This document shows, piece by piece, positions 7,205-16,341 of a DNA stretch of 64,000 nucleotides. Location of the stretch: the NCBI RefSeq assembly GCF_001429185.1, contig NZ_LMIW01000001.1:833490-897489 (forward strand). Reading direction: 5' to 3'. The DNA is from Terrabacter sp. Root85 (GTDB lineage Bacteria > Actinomycetota > Actinomycetes > Actinomycetales > Dermatophilaceae). The position numbers and the translations under genes are program-made. The notes below the pieces were generated by a model. The model was given only the letters and a program-made list of their open reading frames with translations, ran no database searches and was not told where the DNA came from. Each line of letters starts with the position of its first letter. Positions within the stretch are counted from its first letter, which is position 1.

Positions 7205-9522
7205 CCGGCGCCCGGGTCGGCCGGCCAGCTCGACGCGTAGAACCGCAGGTGGTCGACCTCGGCGGTGACCGCCGGGCTCGCCCCGCCGTGCGCGACGAGC
7301 CCGATGCGCGGGTGGGTGTCGGTGCGGAACGTCCACGTCGCTCCCCACGTCCAGTGCACGCCGTCGCGGCTCGTGCCGGCCCGGTAGAGGTGCTCGCCGG
7401 CGGCGTTGCGGTGGTGGGCGAGCCGCAGCCACAGCGTCGTCGCCGACGTGCCGATGACGGCACCGCCGTAGCTCGTCGGCCCGTCGGGAGCGGCCGGGTC
7501 GGCGGCGGTCTCCCGCCCGAACTCGGTCTGCCGGGTGTTCCAGATCGCGACGTTGGAGAGGCGCGCGAAGTCGTCGTCGTCCTCGTAGGCGACGAGACCG
7601 ACCTGCTGGTAGTTGCGCACGGTGCCGACGCCGAGGTCGAGCGTCGTCCTCGCCTCGGCGATCCAGTCGCCGTCGCCCGGGGTGTCGTGGAGCAGGACGC
7701 TCGCGGTGTTGCCGCCGCCGACGAGGTCGGCGCCCTCGACCGGCCAGCGCAGGCTGCCGCCGGAGACGGTGACGGCCGGGTTGCGCCGCACCCACGTGAA
7801 GCCGGCGAGGCTCGGGTCGTCGAACTCCTCGGACTCGAGCAGGGCCCCGGCCACGGGCACGGGCGCGAGGCCGGTTGCGTCCGTGGCTGCCGGGTTGACC
7901 ACGACGTTGTCGACGACCGCGTTGCTGCTGCTGAGGCGTACGGGGGCGGCGGCGGGCCTGGTGTCGCCGGACACCTGCACCCGGGCCACGACGTCGGCGA
8001 GGTCGCTCTCGGTCACCTCGGCGGTGAGCCCGTCGGCCGTCGCCTCGACGGTGAGCGTGCGCCACGCCCCGGTCGGGAGCGGGGACAGCGCCGTCGTCGA
8101 CGAGCGCACGGTGCCGTCCCGCTCGACCTGGGCCGTGAGCCGGGCGCCCTTGGGGTCGAGCGTGACCTTGACGGCGGGGTCGCGACCGAGCAGGACCCGG
8201 AGCGGCTCGGTGCCGCGGTGGTCGAGGCGCACGTGGATCGGGCCGGTCGGGGCCGAGGCGGTCGTCGAGGCGGTGCCGTGGACGAGGGCCGTCCGCCCGG
8301 CCACGGGATCCGTCGGCCCCGCGCCCAGACCCCTGAAGCCGCTCGCGGACGGGTCGGTCGGTGTGACCCCGAGCCCGGAGGCCAGCGACGGCGCCGGCTG
8401 GGGCGTGTCCGAGGGTCCGGCGCCCGCACGGGTGCGCGGCCAGCCGTCGACCCAGTCGAGGCGGTCGAGGAGCATCGGTCGACGGTTGATGCCGAAGGTC
8501 GTCGTCAGCCAAGGGTTCGTCCGGTCGATGGCGTGGTAGGCGATGAAGTCGCGCCCCTCGGCATCCGTGACGACGGCGTGGTGGCCGGCGCCGACGAAGC
8601 GGTTGCCGTTCTGCGTCAGGACCGTCGTGCCGCCGACGCGCGACGTGAGGAGCGAGGTGCCCTCGGCGTCGACGAACGGCCCGAGCGGCGACCGCGAGCG
8701 ACCGGCGAAGACGGAGTAGCCCGTCGTCGGACCCGCGCAGCAGTTCGCGGCCGAGCCCATGAGGTAGTAGAAGTCGCCGTGGCGCACCACGTAGGAACCC
8801 TCGTAGCGGTTGTCGACGGCGACCTGTGTGGCCGGGCCGACCGGGGTCAGGCCGTCGGCCGACATCCTCGTCACCCACAGGCCGCCGAAGTAGCTGCCGT
8901 AGTAGAGGTAGCGCTGGCCGTCGACGTCCGTGAAGCCCGCCGGGTCGAACGTCCAGAGGAACCCGCCACCCGACGCCGGCCGGGGTGGGACGGCCGGCGC
9001 GGGGGCGGGAGTCCAGGGACCTGCCGGGGTGGGCGCCGTCGCCGCACCGATCGCGGAGTCGTCACCGGGGTTGAGGGTCGTGTCCGTCACGGTGAAGTAG
9101 AGGACGTACCGTCCTGCGACATAGCGGATGTCGGGCGCCCACAGGCCCGACGTCGCGGTCGCCCACGAGGGACGGTTGCCCGCGTCGAAGACCGTGCCGA
9201 GATACTCCCAGCTCGACCAGTCTCGGGTGCGCGCCACGTGGATCGCGCCCGGTGCGTCACCCGCGCGCAGCGGGTCCGACGTCGCATACGCGTACCACCA
9301 GCCGTCGCGTCCGCGGATGACGGACGGGTCGGCGAAGGTGTCCGAGAACGCGTCCGAGACGGCGTTGTCGTAGGTCGATGGGGCGGCAGCGGACGGCATC
9401 CGACCGGCCGACGCGGAGGCCGCCGGGACCGCGGCGCTCACACCGACGGCCGTGACGAGTGCTGCGAGACAGGCGGTTCCGCGCCGCAGGGCACGGTGGC
9501 GCAGGGAGGTCAGGGGACGCAT
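7201..9522 (-). CDS. Secreted GH43 arabinan/arabinose-releasing enzyme with C-terminal beta domain
   Basis: The 773-residue precursor has an Arg-rich export signal cleaved near ASASA. The GH43 propeller (about residues 55-360) contains FADPSVIRGRDGWWYAYAT, SGLWAPDIRYVAGRY and DNRYEGSYVVRHGDFYY, covering the usual Asp, Asp and Glu catalytic positions. A second part (about residues 420-765) looks like a concanavalin-type or DUF1349-like domain (SEEFDDPSLAGFTWVRRNP, RNYQQVGLVAYEDDDDFARL), probably for substrate binding. It follows the permease gene by nine bases and overlaps the next gene by four. Confidence 0.87.
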   Translation of the reverse strand: MRPLTSLRHRALRRGTACLAALVTAVGVSAAVPAASASAGRMPSAAAPSTYDNAVSDAFSDTFADPSVIRGRDGWWYAYATSDPLRAGDAPGAIHVARTRDWSSWEYLGTVFDAGNRPSWATATSGLWAPDIRYVAGRYVLYFTVTDTTLNPGDDSAIGAATAPTPAGPWTPAPAPAVPPRPASGGGFLWTFDPAGFTDVDGQRYLYYGSYFGGLWVTRMSADGLTPVGPATQVAVDNRYEGSYVVRHGDFYYLMGSAANCCAGPTTGYSVFAGRSRSPLGPFVDAEGTSLLTSRVGGTTVLTQNGNRFVGAGHHAVVTDAEGRDFIAYHAIDRTNPWLTTTFGINRRPMLLDRLDWVDGWPRTRAGAGPSDTPQPAPSLASGLGVTPTDPSASGFRGLGAGPTDPVAGRTALVHGTASTTASAPTGPIHVRLDHRGTEPLRVLLGRDPAVKVTLDPKGARLTAQVERDGTVRSSTTALSPLPTGAWRTLTVEATADGLTAEVTESDLADVVARVQVSGDTRPAAAPVRLSSSNAVVDNVVVNPAATDATGLAPVPVAGALLESEEFDDPSLAGFTWVRRNPAVTVSGGSLRWPVEGADLVGGGNTASVLLHDTPGDGDWIAEARTTLDLGVGTVRNYQQVGLVAYEDDDDFARLSNVAIWNTRQTEFGRETAADPAAPDGPTSYGGAVIGTSATTLWLRLAHHRNAAGEHLYRAGTSRDGVHWTWGATWTFRTDTHPRIGLVAHGGASPAVTAEVDHLRFYASSWPADPGAG

Positions 9523-9531
9523 ACGGACTCC

Positions 9532-10359
9532 TCAGCCCTTGACGCCGCTGCTGGCGACGCCCTCGATGACGTAGCGCTGCACGAAGACGTAGAGCGCGAG
9601 GACGGGGATCGCGGCGAGCATGGCGCCCGCCATGACCACGGGGTAGTCGATCGTGTACGCGCCCTGGAGGCGACTCAGGCCGGCGGGCAGGGTGAGCCGC
9701 TCCGGCGAGAAGAGGACGTAGATCGGCCAGATGAAGTCGTTCCAGTTGGCGAGGTAGCTGAGCACGCCGAGCGTGACGAGCGCCGGCCGCGCGTTGGGCA
9801 GCACGATCGACCACCACGTGCGGAAGGGCCCAGCGCCGTCGAGCCGGGCGCTCTCCTCGAGCTCCTTGGGCAGGCCCATGAAGAACTGCCGCATGAAGAA
9901 GACGCCGAACGCACCCGCCGCTCCGGGCACGACGAGCGCCCAGATCTGGTCGAGCCAGCCGAGCTTGTCGAGGAGCAGGAAGTTCGGCATGAGGAAGATG
10001 AACCCCGGCACGAAGAGGGTGAGGATGATGGCGCCGAAGATCGCCTTCTTGAAGCGGAACTCCATGCGAGCCAAGGCGTAGCCGGCGAGGGAGCAGACGA
10101 CGAGGACGAGCGCGGCGTGCATCGTCGCGGCTGCCATCGAGTTGAGGAACCACCGCAGCACCGGGCTGGCAGCGTCCTGGAAGAAGAGGACGTCGAAGGC
10201 GCGCAGGCTCCACTCGGACGGGAAGTACGTCGGCGGCACGGTGCGCGACTCGCTCTGCGACTTGAACGCCGTGAGCAGCACGAGCAGCAGCGGCCCGATG
10301 AAGATGACGCTGAGCACGCCCATGCCGAGCCAGAAGAGTGGTCCGTTGCGGCGCTTCAC
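9532..10359 (-). CDS. Sugar ABC transporter permease (MalG type)
   Basis: The 275-residue protein has six membrane segments and the binding-protein-dependent transport EAA loop, ESARLDGAGPFRTWWSIVLP, which contacts the ATPase. Its GTG start overlaps the stop of the upstream permease gene (GTGA), so the two half-channels are translationally coupled. With the adjacent binding protein it should import arabinose-containing oligosaccharides. No ATPase gene is present in the operon. Confidence 0.9.
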   Translation of the reverse strand: MKRRNGPLFWLGMGVLSVIFIGPLLLVLLTAFKSQSESRTVPPTYFPSEWSLRAFDVLFFQDAASPVLRWFLNSMAAATMHAALVLVVCSLAGYALARMEFRFKKAIFGAIILTLFVPGFIFLMPNFLLLDKLGWLDQIWALVVPGAAGAFGVFFMRQFFMGLPKELEESARLDGAGPFRTWWSIVLPNARPALVTLGVLSYLANWNDFIWPIYVLFSPERLTLPAGLSRLQGAYTIDYPVVMAGAMLAAIPVLALYVFVQRYVIEGVASSGVKG

Positions 10360-11327
10360 GACTTCTTCTCCCTCAGGGCCCAGACGTTGACGAGGGAGAC
10401 GAGGGCGAGGAAGACCGCGAGGACGTAGCTCATCGCCGAGGCCTGGCCCATCCGGTACTGCGAGAGGCCGAGGTCGGTGATCTCCATGATCGCCGTGCGG
10501 GTCGAGTCGCCCGGTCCGCCCTTGGTGATGAGGTAGCTCTGGCCGAACATGTTGGCGCTGGCGAGCACCGTGGTGACGACGACGAAGACGAGCACGGGCC
10601 GCAAGCCGGGGATCGTGATGTAGCGCAGCTTCTGCCACGCCGTCGCCCCGTCGATCTCGGCCGCCTCGTAGTGCTCGGCCGGGATGTCGGCGAGGCCTGC
10701 GAGGTAGATGACGGCGTTGAAGCCGATGGTCCACCAGACGGTGACGGCCGCGAGCGAGATCCACGCCCACGGCTGCTCGGTCGTCCACGCCGTGTCGCCC
10801 GGCAGGCCGAGCGCGGAGAGCACACCGTTGACCATGCCGAACGACGGGTCGAGCAGGTAGCGCCACATGAGGCCGACGACAGCGACCCCGAGCACGAACG
10901 GTGCGAAGAAGACGGCCCGGAAGAACGTGCGTCCGGGGAACCGACGGTTGAGCAGGATCGCGAGCAGCAGCGGCAGCACCACGAGGAACGGCACGCTGAT
11001 GACGACGAAGATGCCGGTCGCCTTCATGCCGTTCCAGAACGGCTCGAACTGCGGCGACCCGCTGTCGAAGAGGTCGGCGTAGTTCTGGCCCCCCACGAAC
11101 GGCTTGTTGGGCAGCAGGAAGTCCCAGTCGTGCAAGGAGATCCAGATGCCGAGGAGGCCCGGGACGGCGACGAAGGTGATGAAGAGGAGCAGGAAGGGCG
11201 ACAGGAAGAGGTAGGGAGTCCACCGGGACCCGTGGATGCCGGATGTCGCTCCCCGGGAGCGACGCCCACCCGGCGCAGGCGTCGCTCCCGAAGGCGGTCT
11301 CGTGGGCTGTGTCGTGGTCACAGCCAT
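10356..11327 (-). CDS. Sugar ABC transporter permease (MalF type)
   Basis: The 323-residue protein has a Pro/Gly/Arg-rich cytoplasmic N-terminus and six hydrophobic helices. Its EAA loop YEAAEIDGATAWQKLRYITI is near residue 230. It pairs with the downstream MalG-type permease. It starts four bases after the stop of the binding-protein gene, within the operon led by GH51. Confidence 0.9.
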   Translation of the reverse strand: MAVTTTQPTRPPSGATPAPGGRRSRGATSGIHGSRWTPYLFLSPFLLLFITFVAVPGLLGIWISLHDWDFLLPNKPFVGGQNYADLFDSGSPQFEPFWNGMKATGIFVVISVPFLVVLPLLLAILLNRRFPGRTFFRAVFFAPFVLGVAVVGLMWRYLLDPSFGMVNGVLSALGLPGDTAWTTEQPWAWISLAAVTVWWTIGFNAVIYLAGLADIPAEHYEAAEIDGATAWQKLRYITIPGLRPVLVFVVVTTVLASANMFGQSYLITKGGPGDSTRTAIMEITDLGLSQYRMGQASAMSYVLAVFLALVSLVNVWALREKKS

Positions 11328-11331
11328 GGCG

Positions 11332-12696
11332 TCAGCCGCCGTACTTCTTGGCGTTGGCCTCGAGGATCTTCGTCGCGCGGCCGGCTGCGTCGGACAGGAC
11401 CGTCTTCGGGTCCTGCCCGCCGAGCACCGCGGCGTTGACGGCCTTGTCGAACTCCGGCATGGCGTCGCCGATGCCGGCGACGGCCGGCGTGAAGTGCAGG
11501 TCGTCGATCTGGCTGGCGAGCGTCGCCTGCTCGGTCAGGGCCTTGAACTCGGCCGACTCGCGGACGGAGTTGCGGGCCGGCACCTGGCCGCCCTTGGCCC
11601 ACTCGAGGCTCTTCGTGCTGATCCAGTTGAGGAAGACACGGGCCGCGACCTGCTTGTTCGGGTCGGGCGTGCGCATCGTCGGAAGGACGAACTGGTGGGA
11701 GCCGGCCCAGGCGGCCTTGGTGCCACCGATGTCGGGCAGCGGCGCCACGCCCCACTGCAGGCCGGACTTCTCCTTGAGGGTGTTGATCGTCCAGATGCCG
11801 TTCCAGTTGAAGGCGGTCTTGCCGTTCTGGAGCGCGACGATGTCGGCGTCCTGGGCGATCTTCCCGGCCGAGTATCCCTTCGTGACGAGGTCCTGGAACC
11901 ACGTCAGCGCCTTGACGCCGGCGTCGTCGGCCCAGAGCACCTGCTTGCCGTCGTCGGAGAAGAGCGAGCCGCCGAACTGGTAGATGAGCGACTGGATCGA
12001 CAGGCCGCCGGTGAAGGGGAACGGGCTGGCCCAGTGGCCCTCGATGCCCTTGCCCTTCATCGTCTCGAGGGCCGCCATGTAGTCGTCGGCCGTCATCGGC
12101 GGCTTCTCGGGGTCGAGGCCGCCCTGCTCCATGACGCTCTTGTTGTAGAAGAAGCCGAGCGGGTGCACGTCCAGCGGGATCGAGTAGCGCTTGCCGTTGT
12201 AGACGCCGGCCTTCCACGGCACGGGCGCGAAGTCGCTCTCGTCGAGCTTGAGGGCGGTGGCGACGTCGTCGAGCGGCTGGACGACGTTGCGTGCGGCGTT
12301 CGTCGCGACCGAGTCGACGTGCATGATGCCGATGTCGGGGCCCTTGCCGGCCGCGACGGCGGCCGGGAGCTTGGCGTAGTAGTCGGCCCACTGCATCGTG
12401 TTCATGCTGACGGCGATGTTGGCGTGCTCCGTGTTGAACTGGTCGACGAGGCGCTTCATGTACGGGCCGTCGCCACCGGTGAAGCCGTTCCAGAACTGGA
12501 GGGCCACCTTCGGGCCGCTGTAGCCGGTCGCTCCCCCGCCGGCCGACACGGCAGGAGCCTGGCCGGGGACGCCGCTCGAGCCGGAGCCGCATGCGGCGAG
12601 GCCGGCCACGCCGGCGATCCCGAGTGCTCCCGACAGGATCGAGCGCCGCGAGAGCGGGGTGAGGGGTGACTGGGGGCGGGGCGTGGTGTTCGTCAT
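11332..12696 (-). CDS. Sugar ABC transporter substrate-binding lipoprotein (Tat signal)
   Basis: The 454-residue precursor starts with a twin-arginine signal (SRRSILSGALGIAG) and the lipobox LAACGSGS. The mature part is a type-1 extracellular solute-binding protein: ALQFWNGFTGGDGPYMKRLV, LPAAVAAGKGPDIGIMH, and aromatic ligand-binding residues such as AFNWNGIWTI. Its ATG overlaps the stop of the GH51 gene (ATGA), and GAAGGG serves as ribosome site. The GH51 and GH43 neighbours suggest the ligand is an arabino-oligosaccharide. Confidence 0.9.
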   Translation of the reverse strand: MTNTTPRPQSPLTPLSRRSILSGALGIAGVAGLAACGSGSSGVPGQAPAVSAGGGATGYSGPKVALQFWNGFTGGDGPYMKRLVDQFNTEHANIAVSMNTMQWADYYAKLPAAVAAGKGPDIGIMHVDSVATNAARNVVQPLDDVATALKLDESDFAPVPWKAGVYNGKRYSIPLDVHPLGFFYNKSVMEQGGLDPEKPPMTADDYMAALETMKGKGIEGHWASPFPFTGGLSIQSLIYQFGGSLFSDDGKQVLWADDAGVKALTWFQDLVTKGYSAGKIAQDADIVALQNGKTAFNWNGIWTINTLKEKSGLQWGVAPLPDIGGTKAAWAGSHQFVLPTMRTPDPNKQVAARVFLNWISTKSLEWAKGGQVPARNSVRESAEFKALTEQATLASQIDDLHFTPAVAGIGDAMPEFDKAVNAAVLGGQDPKTVLSDAAGRATKILEANAKKYGG

Positions 12697-14228
12697 TGAA
12701 CGGTCCCTTCGGAGAGTCGGATGCAGTGCCAGGAGATGGGCGGCAGGGTTGCCGTGAGGGTGGTGCCGTCGGTGCCGTCGACCGCCGCGTCCCCCGGGCG
12801 CGGGGTCACCCGGTCGGGGTGGTCCTCGGTGTTCGTCGCCGAGGGGTCGTCGTCGTGCACCTGGAGGTGCTCGACGAGGGCGTATGCCGTGGGGTGGCCC
12901 CCCACGGCGGCCGCGACGTCGAGCGTCAGCTCGGCCGTCTCGGTGCGGCTGCGGTTGACGACGAAGACGGTGAGGTCTCCGGTGTCGGGGTCGTGGGTCG
13001 CGGTGACGACGAGCGCGTCGACGGGACCGAAGGCCTGGGTCGGGGTCGCGTCGCAGCGGACGGCGGGGCGCAGCACGGTGCCCCGGGCATACCTCGCCGT
13101 GAGCGCGAAGGGGTGGAAGATCGTCTGCTTCCACGCGGCGCCGCCGGGGCGGGTGGCGATGGGAGCGATGACGTTGACGAGCTGCGCCTGGCACGCCATC
13201 GAGACGCGATCGGTGTGCTGCAGGAGGGTGATGAGCAGGCTGCCGACGACGACGGCGTCGGTGACGTCGTAGACGTCCTCGATGAGCTCGGGTGCCTCGC
13301 GGATCTCGAGGGAGCTCTCGCCGTGGAAGCGCTCCTGGAACCACACGTTCCACTCGTCGAAGGAGACCATGATCCGCTTGTCGGAGCCCTTGACGGCGGC
13401 GACGTGGTCAGCCGTCGCCACGACCGACTCGATGAAGCGGTGCATGTCCTCGCCGCTCGCGAGGAAGGAGTCGACGTCGCCGTCGACGGGCTCGTAGTAG
13501 GCGTGCGCCGAGACGTGGTCGACGAGGTCGAAGCAGCGCTCGAGGACGACGCGCTCCCACGTGCCGAAGGTCGGCATGCCGCGGTTGGACGAACCGCAGG
13601 CGACGAGCTCGAGGCCGGGGTCGACGCGGCGCATGGCGCGCGCGGTCTCCTCGGCGACCCGGGCGTACTCCTCGGCGGTCTTGTGGCCCATCTGCCACGG
13701 GCCGTCCATCTCGTTGCCGAGGCACCAGACGCGCACGTCGTGCGGCTCGGGGTGGCCGTTCTTCGCCCGCTGGTCGGGCCACGAGGTGCCGGTCTCGGCG
13801 TTGCAGTAGAGGAGCAGGTCGATGGCCTCCTGCACACCACGCGTGCCGAGGTTGACGGCCATCATCGGCTCGACGCCGACGCCGCGGGCCCAGTCGACGA
13901 AGTCGTCGGTGCCGACCTGGTTCGTCTCGACGGAGCGCCAGGCGAGGTCGAGCTGCGTGGGACGGTCGGCCTTGGGCCCGACGCCGTCCTCCCACCGGTA
14001 GTTCGAGACGAAGTTGCCGCCGGGGTAGCGCACGACGGTGACTCCGAGCTCGCGGACGAGCTGCGCGACGTCGGTGCGGAAGCCCAGCTCGTCGGCATCG
14101 GGGTGGTCGGGCTCGTAGATGCCGGTGTAGACGCACCGGCCCATGTGCTCGACGAAGGACCCGAAGGTCCTCGGCCGCACGGGCCCCACCGTGAAGGCGG
14201 GGTCCAGCCGCACCGTCGCTCGTCCCAT
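12693..14228 (-). CDS. Alpha-L-arabinofuranosidase, GH51
   Basis: The 511-residue intracellular enzyme shows the GH51 order: RTFGSFVEHMGRCVYTGIYE at the N-terminus, RYPGGNFVSNYRWEDG, the acid/base VWCLGNEMDGPWQMGHK and the nucleophile region VSFDEWNVWF. A C-terminal beta-sandwich follows. It releases arabinose from imported oligosaccharides. No signal peptide is present. The ATG at 14228 has an ideal AAGGAGG site. It is the first gene of the operon, directly downstream of two LacI-type operator repeats. Confidence 0.93.
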   Translation of the reverse strand: MGRATVRLDPAFTVGPVRPRTFGSFVEHMGRCVYTGIYEPDHPDADELGFRTDVAQLVRELGVTVVRYPGGNFVSNYRWEDGVGPKADRPTQLDLAWRSVETNQVGTDDFVDWARGVGVEPMMAVNLGTRGVQEAIDLLLYCNAETGTSWPDQRAKNGHPEPHDVRVWCLGNEMDGPWQMGHKTAEEYARVAEETARAMRRVDPGLELVACGSSNRGMPTFGTWERVVLERCFDLVDHVSAHAYYEPVDGDVDSFLASGEDMHRFIESVVATADHVAAVKGSDKRIMVSFDEWNVWFQERFHGESSLEIREAPELIEDVYDVTDAVVVGSLLITLLQHTDRVSMACQAQLVNVIAPIATRPGGAAWKQTIFHPFALTARYARGTVLRPAVRCDATPTQAFGPVDALVVTATHDPDTGDLTVFVVNRSRTETAELTLDVAAAVGGHPTAYALVEHLQVHDDDPSATNTEDHPDRVTPRPGDAAVDGTDGTTLTATLPPISWHCIRLSEGTVQ

Positions 14229-14268
14229 GCGCTCCTCCTTGACCGTCGGCGTCGGGTCGCACCGTGAT

Positions 14269-14283
14269 GTACAACGGTTACCC
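14269..14283. promoter_or_regulatory. LacI-family operator, copy 1
   Basis: GTACAACGGTTACCC is an imperfect inverted repeat (GGTAAC half-site opposite GTTGTA). It lies 41 bases upstream of the GH51 start. A near-identical copy lies 35 bases away on the same strand. The divergent LacI-family gene supplies the obvious regulator. Confidence 0.65.
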
Positions 14284-14303
14284 ATTTGCATCTGGGCTGA
14301 AAA

Positions 14304-14317
14304 TTACAACGGTTACC
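14304..14317. promoter_or_regulatory. LacI-family operator, copy 2
   Basis: TTACAACGGTTACC repeats the core TACAACGGTTACC of copy 1. The two sit in a patch of unusually AT-rich sequence between the divergent GH51 operon and the regulator gene, so binding could control both directions. Confidence 0.65.
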
Positions 14318-14452
14318 GAAAAGTGTCCAGAGGTGTCCCGAGGTCATCACGCAGCGGGTCCCCGGGCGCTAGCCTGTTCCTCGACGGGGGCACACGGGTG
14401 CACTCAGGGGCAGTCAGGAGCCGGACAGGGCTCCGCACGGACGGAGGCACGG

Positions 14453-15490
14453 TTGGCGGCGCGGCTGCGGGACGTGGCGGAGCGTGCGGGAGTGTCGGTC
14501 AAGACCGCCTCCAACGTGCTCAACCACCACCCCCACGTGAAGGCCAGCACGCGCGAGCGCGTCGAGGCCGCCATGGCCGAGCTGCACTACCGCCCCAACC
14601 TGTCGGCGCGCAGCCTCAAGCACGGCCGCGCCGGGTTCCTCGCCCTCGCCGTGCCGGCGATGGACTCGCCCTACTTCGCCGAGCTCGCGGCGCGCATCAC
14701 CGAGGAGGCGGCCGCCCTCGGCTTCATCGTCCTGCTCGACGTGACGGGAGGCGACGCCGACGCCGAGCGCGTCGTCCTCGAAGGTATGCGCTCGCACGTC
14801 ATCGACGGCGTCATCTTCTCGCCGCTCGCCCTCTCCCCCGACGAGATCAGCCGGCGCGCTGACATCCTGCCCATGGTGCTGCTCGGCGAACGGCCCGTCC
14901 CCACGGGCTTCGACCACATCGCGGTCGACTCCGTCGCTGCCGCGAGAGCTGCCACGGAACACCTTGTGGCGCAAGGACGCCGGCGCATCGCAGCCGTCGG
15001 GCGCGAGACGATGAGGGGCACCGCCTCCGCTCGTCTGCGCGGCTACCGCCAGGCGCTCAAGGGCGCCGGCCTCCCCTACGACCCCGACCTCGTCATCGGC
15101 GTGCCCCACTTCGAGCGCGCCGACGGCCACGCCGCGATGCAACGGCTGCTCGCGCTGCCCGAGCCTCCCGACGCCGTCTTCTGCTTCAACGACCTCATGG
15201 CCATCGGCGCCCTGCGCGCCTGCGTCGAGGCCGGCGTGGACGTGCCGGGCGAGGTCGCCATCGTCGGGTTCGACGACATCGCCGAGACCCGCTACTCCAA
15301 CCCGACGGTCACGACGATCTCGCCCGACCTCACCGGCCTGGCGCGAGCCGCGCTCGAGCTGCTGTCACGCCGCATCGACGGCGAGCGCGGTGACGCCGAG
15401 GAGGTCGAGGTGGCGTGGACGCTCGAGGCGCGCGAGACGACGCTCGGGGTCCCGGCCCGTCGGCACCGCCCGGCGGCGACCCAGGGCTGA
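14453..15490 (+). CDS. LacI family transcriptional regulator of the arabinan operon
   Basis: The 345-residue protein opens with a LacI helix-turn-helix (LRDVAERAGVSVKTASNVLN, residues about 5-25) and the hinge helix region YRPNLSARSLK. A periplasmic-binding-fold effector domain follows (DSPYFAELAARITEEA, VPGEVAIVGFDDI). The start is taken as TTG at 14453, because GGAGG lies five bases before it and it places the HTH at the N-terminus. An upstream open stretch lacks a ribosome site. The effector is presumably an arabinose-derived sugar (inference). Confidence 0.88.
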   Translation: MAARLRDVAERAGVSVKTASNVLNHHPHVKASTRERVEAAMAELHYRPNLSARSLKHGRAGFLALAVPAMDSPYFAELAARITEEAAALGFIVLLDVTGGDADAERVVLEGMRSHVIDGVIFSPLALSPDEISRRADILPMVLLGERPVPTGFDHIAVDSVAAARAATEHLVAQGRRRIAAVGRETMRGTASARLRGYRQALKGAGLPYDPDLVIGVPHFERADGHAAMQRLLALPEPPDAVFCFNDLMAIGALRACVEAGVDVPGEVAIVGFDDIAETRYSNPTVTTISPDLTGLARAALELLSRRIDGERGDAEEVEVAWTLEARETTLGVPARRHRPAATQG

Positions 15491-15504
15491 GCCGGAGCGC
15501 TCAG
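15487..15504. terminator. Possible hairpin terminator between convergent genes
   Basis: CTGAGC (15487-15492) and GCTCAG (15499-15504) form a short stem spanning the ten-base gap between the LacI gene and the convergent secreted-protein gene. The stem is only 6 bp and lacks a T run, so the call is weak. Confidence 0.3.
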
Positions 15505-16199
15505 TCGGCCGAGCTCGACGTCGCCGCAGCCGGGTCGGCCAGGGCGGCCGCGGGGGCGGCCGACGGAGGCTGGACCGGGAGCGTGACGCGGTAGGTCCGG
15601 GTGACGCTCGTGCCGACGCAGGGGGTGGAGGCCCTGGCGTCCGTGCCCGCCTTGCCCGTGGCGCCCGCGGCGCCCGCGGTGCTCGCGGTGCTCGTGCCGC
15701 TCGTCGTCGTGTAGCTCGCCGTGACGTCGGCCGTGACCACCTTCGCGGCAGAGAAGGCCGGCACGAGGAAGCGCACGGCGGTGTAGTCGTGGACGGATGC
15801 CGCGAGACGGTCCTGACGGTAGAAGGAGGAGTAGCCGCCGGTGTTGACCGGGTAGCCGACGTCGGCACCGTCCGCCGTCACCGTCACGGCCACCGAGCAG
15901 ACGGGGGCGTCCGTCGTCCACGGGATCCGCACCCACGACTGCTGTCCGGCCACGACGGCGCCGAGCGCCCGGGTGACGGGCCGCAGGCCCGTGGAGACGC
16001 TGGCGTCCACGAGGTCGCTCTCCGCCGCTAGAGGCGTGACCGGCGCGGCCGGTGCGCTGCTCACGGCCGCCGCTGCGCGTGGCGCCGGCGTGGGCGCCGG
16101 TTCCATCGACTGGGCCCCGAGGACGACGGCGCCGGCTCCCACCGCGACCAGGACGGCACGACCGAGCAGCGTGCGGCGCGCCTGGGCGGGGGCAGACAT
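15501..16199 (-). CDS. Secreted or membrane-anchored hypothetical protein
   Basis: The 232-residue protein has an N-terminal hydrophobic segment (RAVLVAVGAGAVVLGAQS) that could be a signal peptide or anchor. An Ala/Pro-rich linker and a beta-rich body follow, with a Cys pair (APVCSVAVTV and TPCVGTSV). A short collagen-like Gly-Ala tract (TAGAAGATGKAG) precedes the last strand. A GGAGG site supports the ATG at 16199. A GGCGCCGG/CCGGCGCC hairpin (about 16233-16250) lies in the upstream region. No family is recognised. Confidence 0.65.
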   Translation of the reverse strand: MSAPAQARRTLLGRAVLVAVGAGAVVLGAQSMEPAPTPAPRAAAAVSSAPAAPVTPLAAESDLVDASVSTGLRPVTRALGAVVAGQQSWVRIPWTTDAPVCSVAVTVTADGADVGYPVNTGGYSSFYRQDRLAASVHDYTAVRFLVPAFSAAKVVTADVTASYTTTSGTSTASTAGAAGATGKAGTDARASTPCVGTSVTRTYRVTLPVQPPSAAPAAALADPAAATSSSAD

Positions 16200-16341
16200 G
16201 GGCGGTCCTCCGGGGACGGTCGGTCACGTGACGGCGCCGGGACCGGCGCCGCTGCCCCAGTGTGTCGAGGTCGCCGCAAGGGCAGCCGCGATAAGCAGCA
16301 GGAATCCCGCAAGGTCGGCGCAAGAGCAGCCCGGACCGGCG

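Noticed and set aside
7249-10428. Very long rightward open frame (over 1000 codons) opposite the arabinan operon
   Set aside because: It is antisense to GH43 and permease genes with clear catalytic motifs. Long antisense frames are expected at this GC content, and its translation is Arg/Asp/Gly/Val-rich without domains. The same applies to the long frames at 18666-21803 and 23182-26076.
14264-14452. Upstream ATG as the start of the arabinan LacI regulator
   Set aside because: It would add 63 residues unlike LacI proteins, cover both operators, and lacks a ribosome site. TTG at 14453 has GGAGG at the right distance and puts the HTH at the N-terminus.
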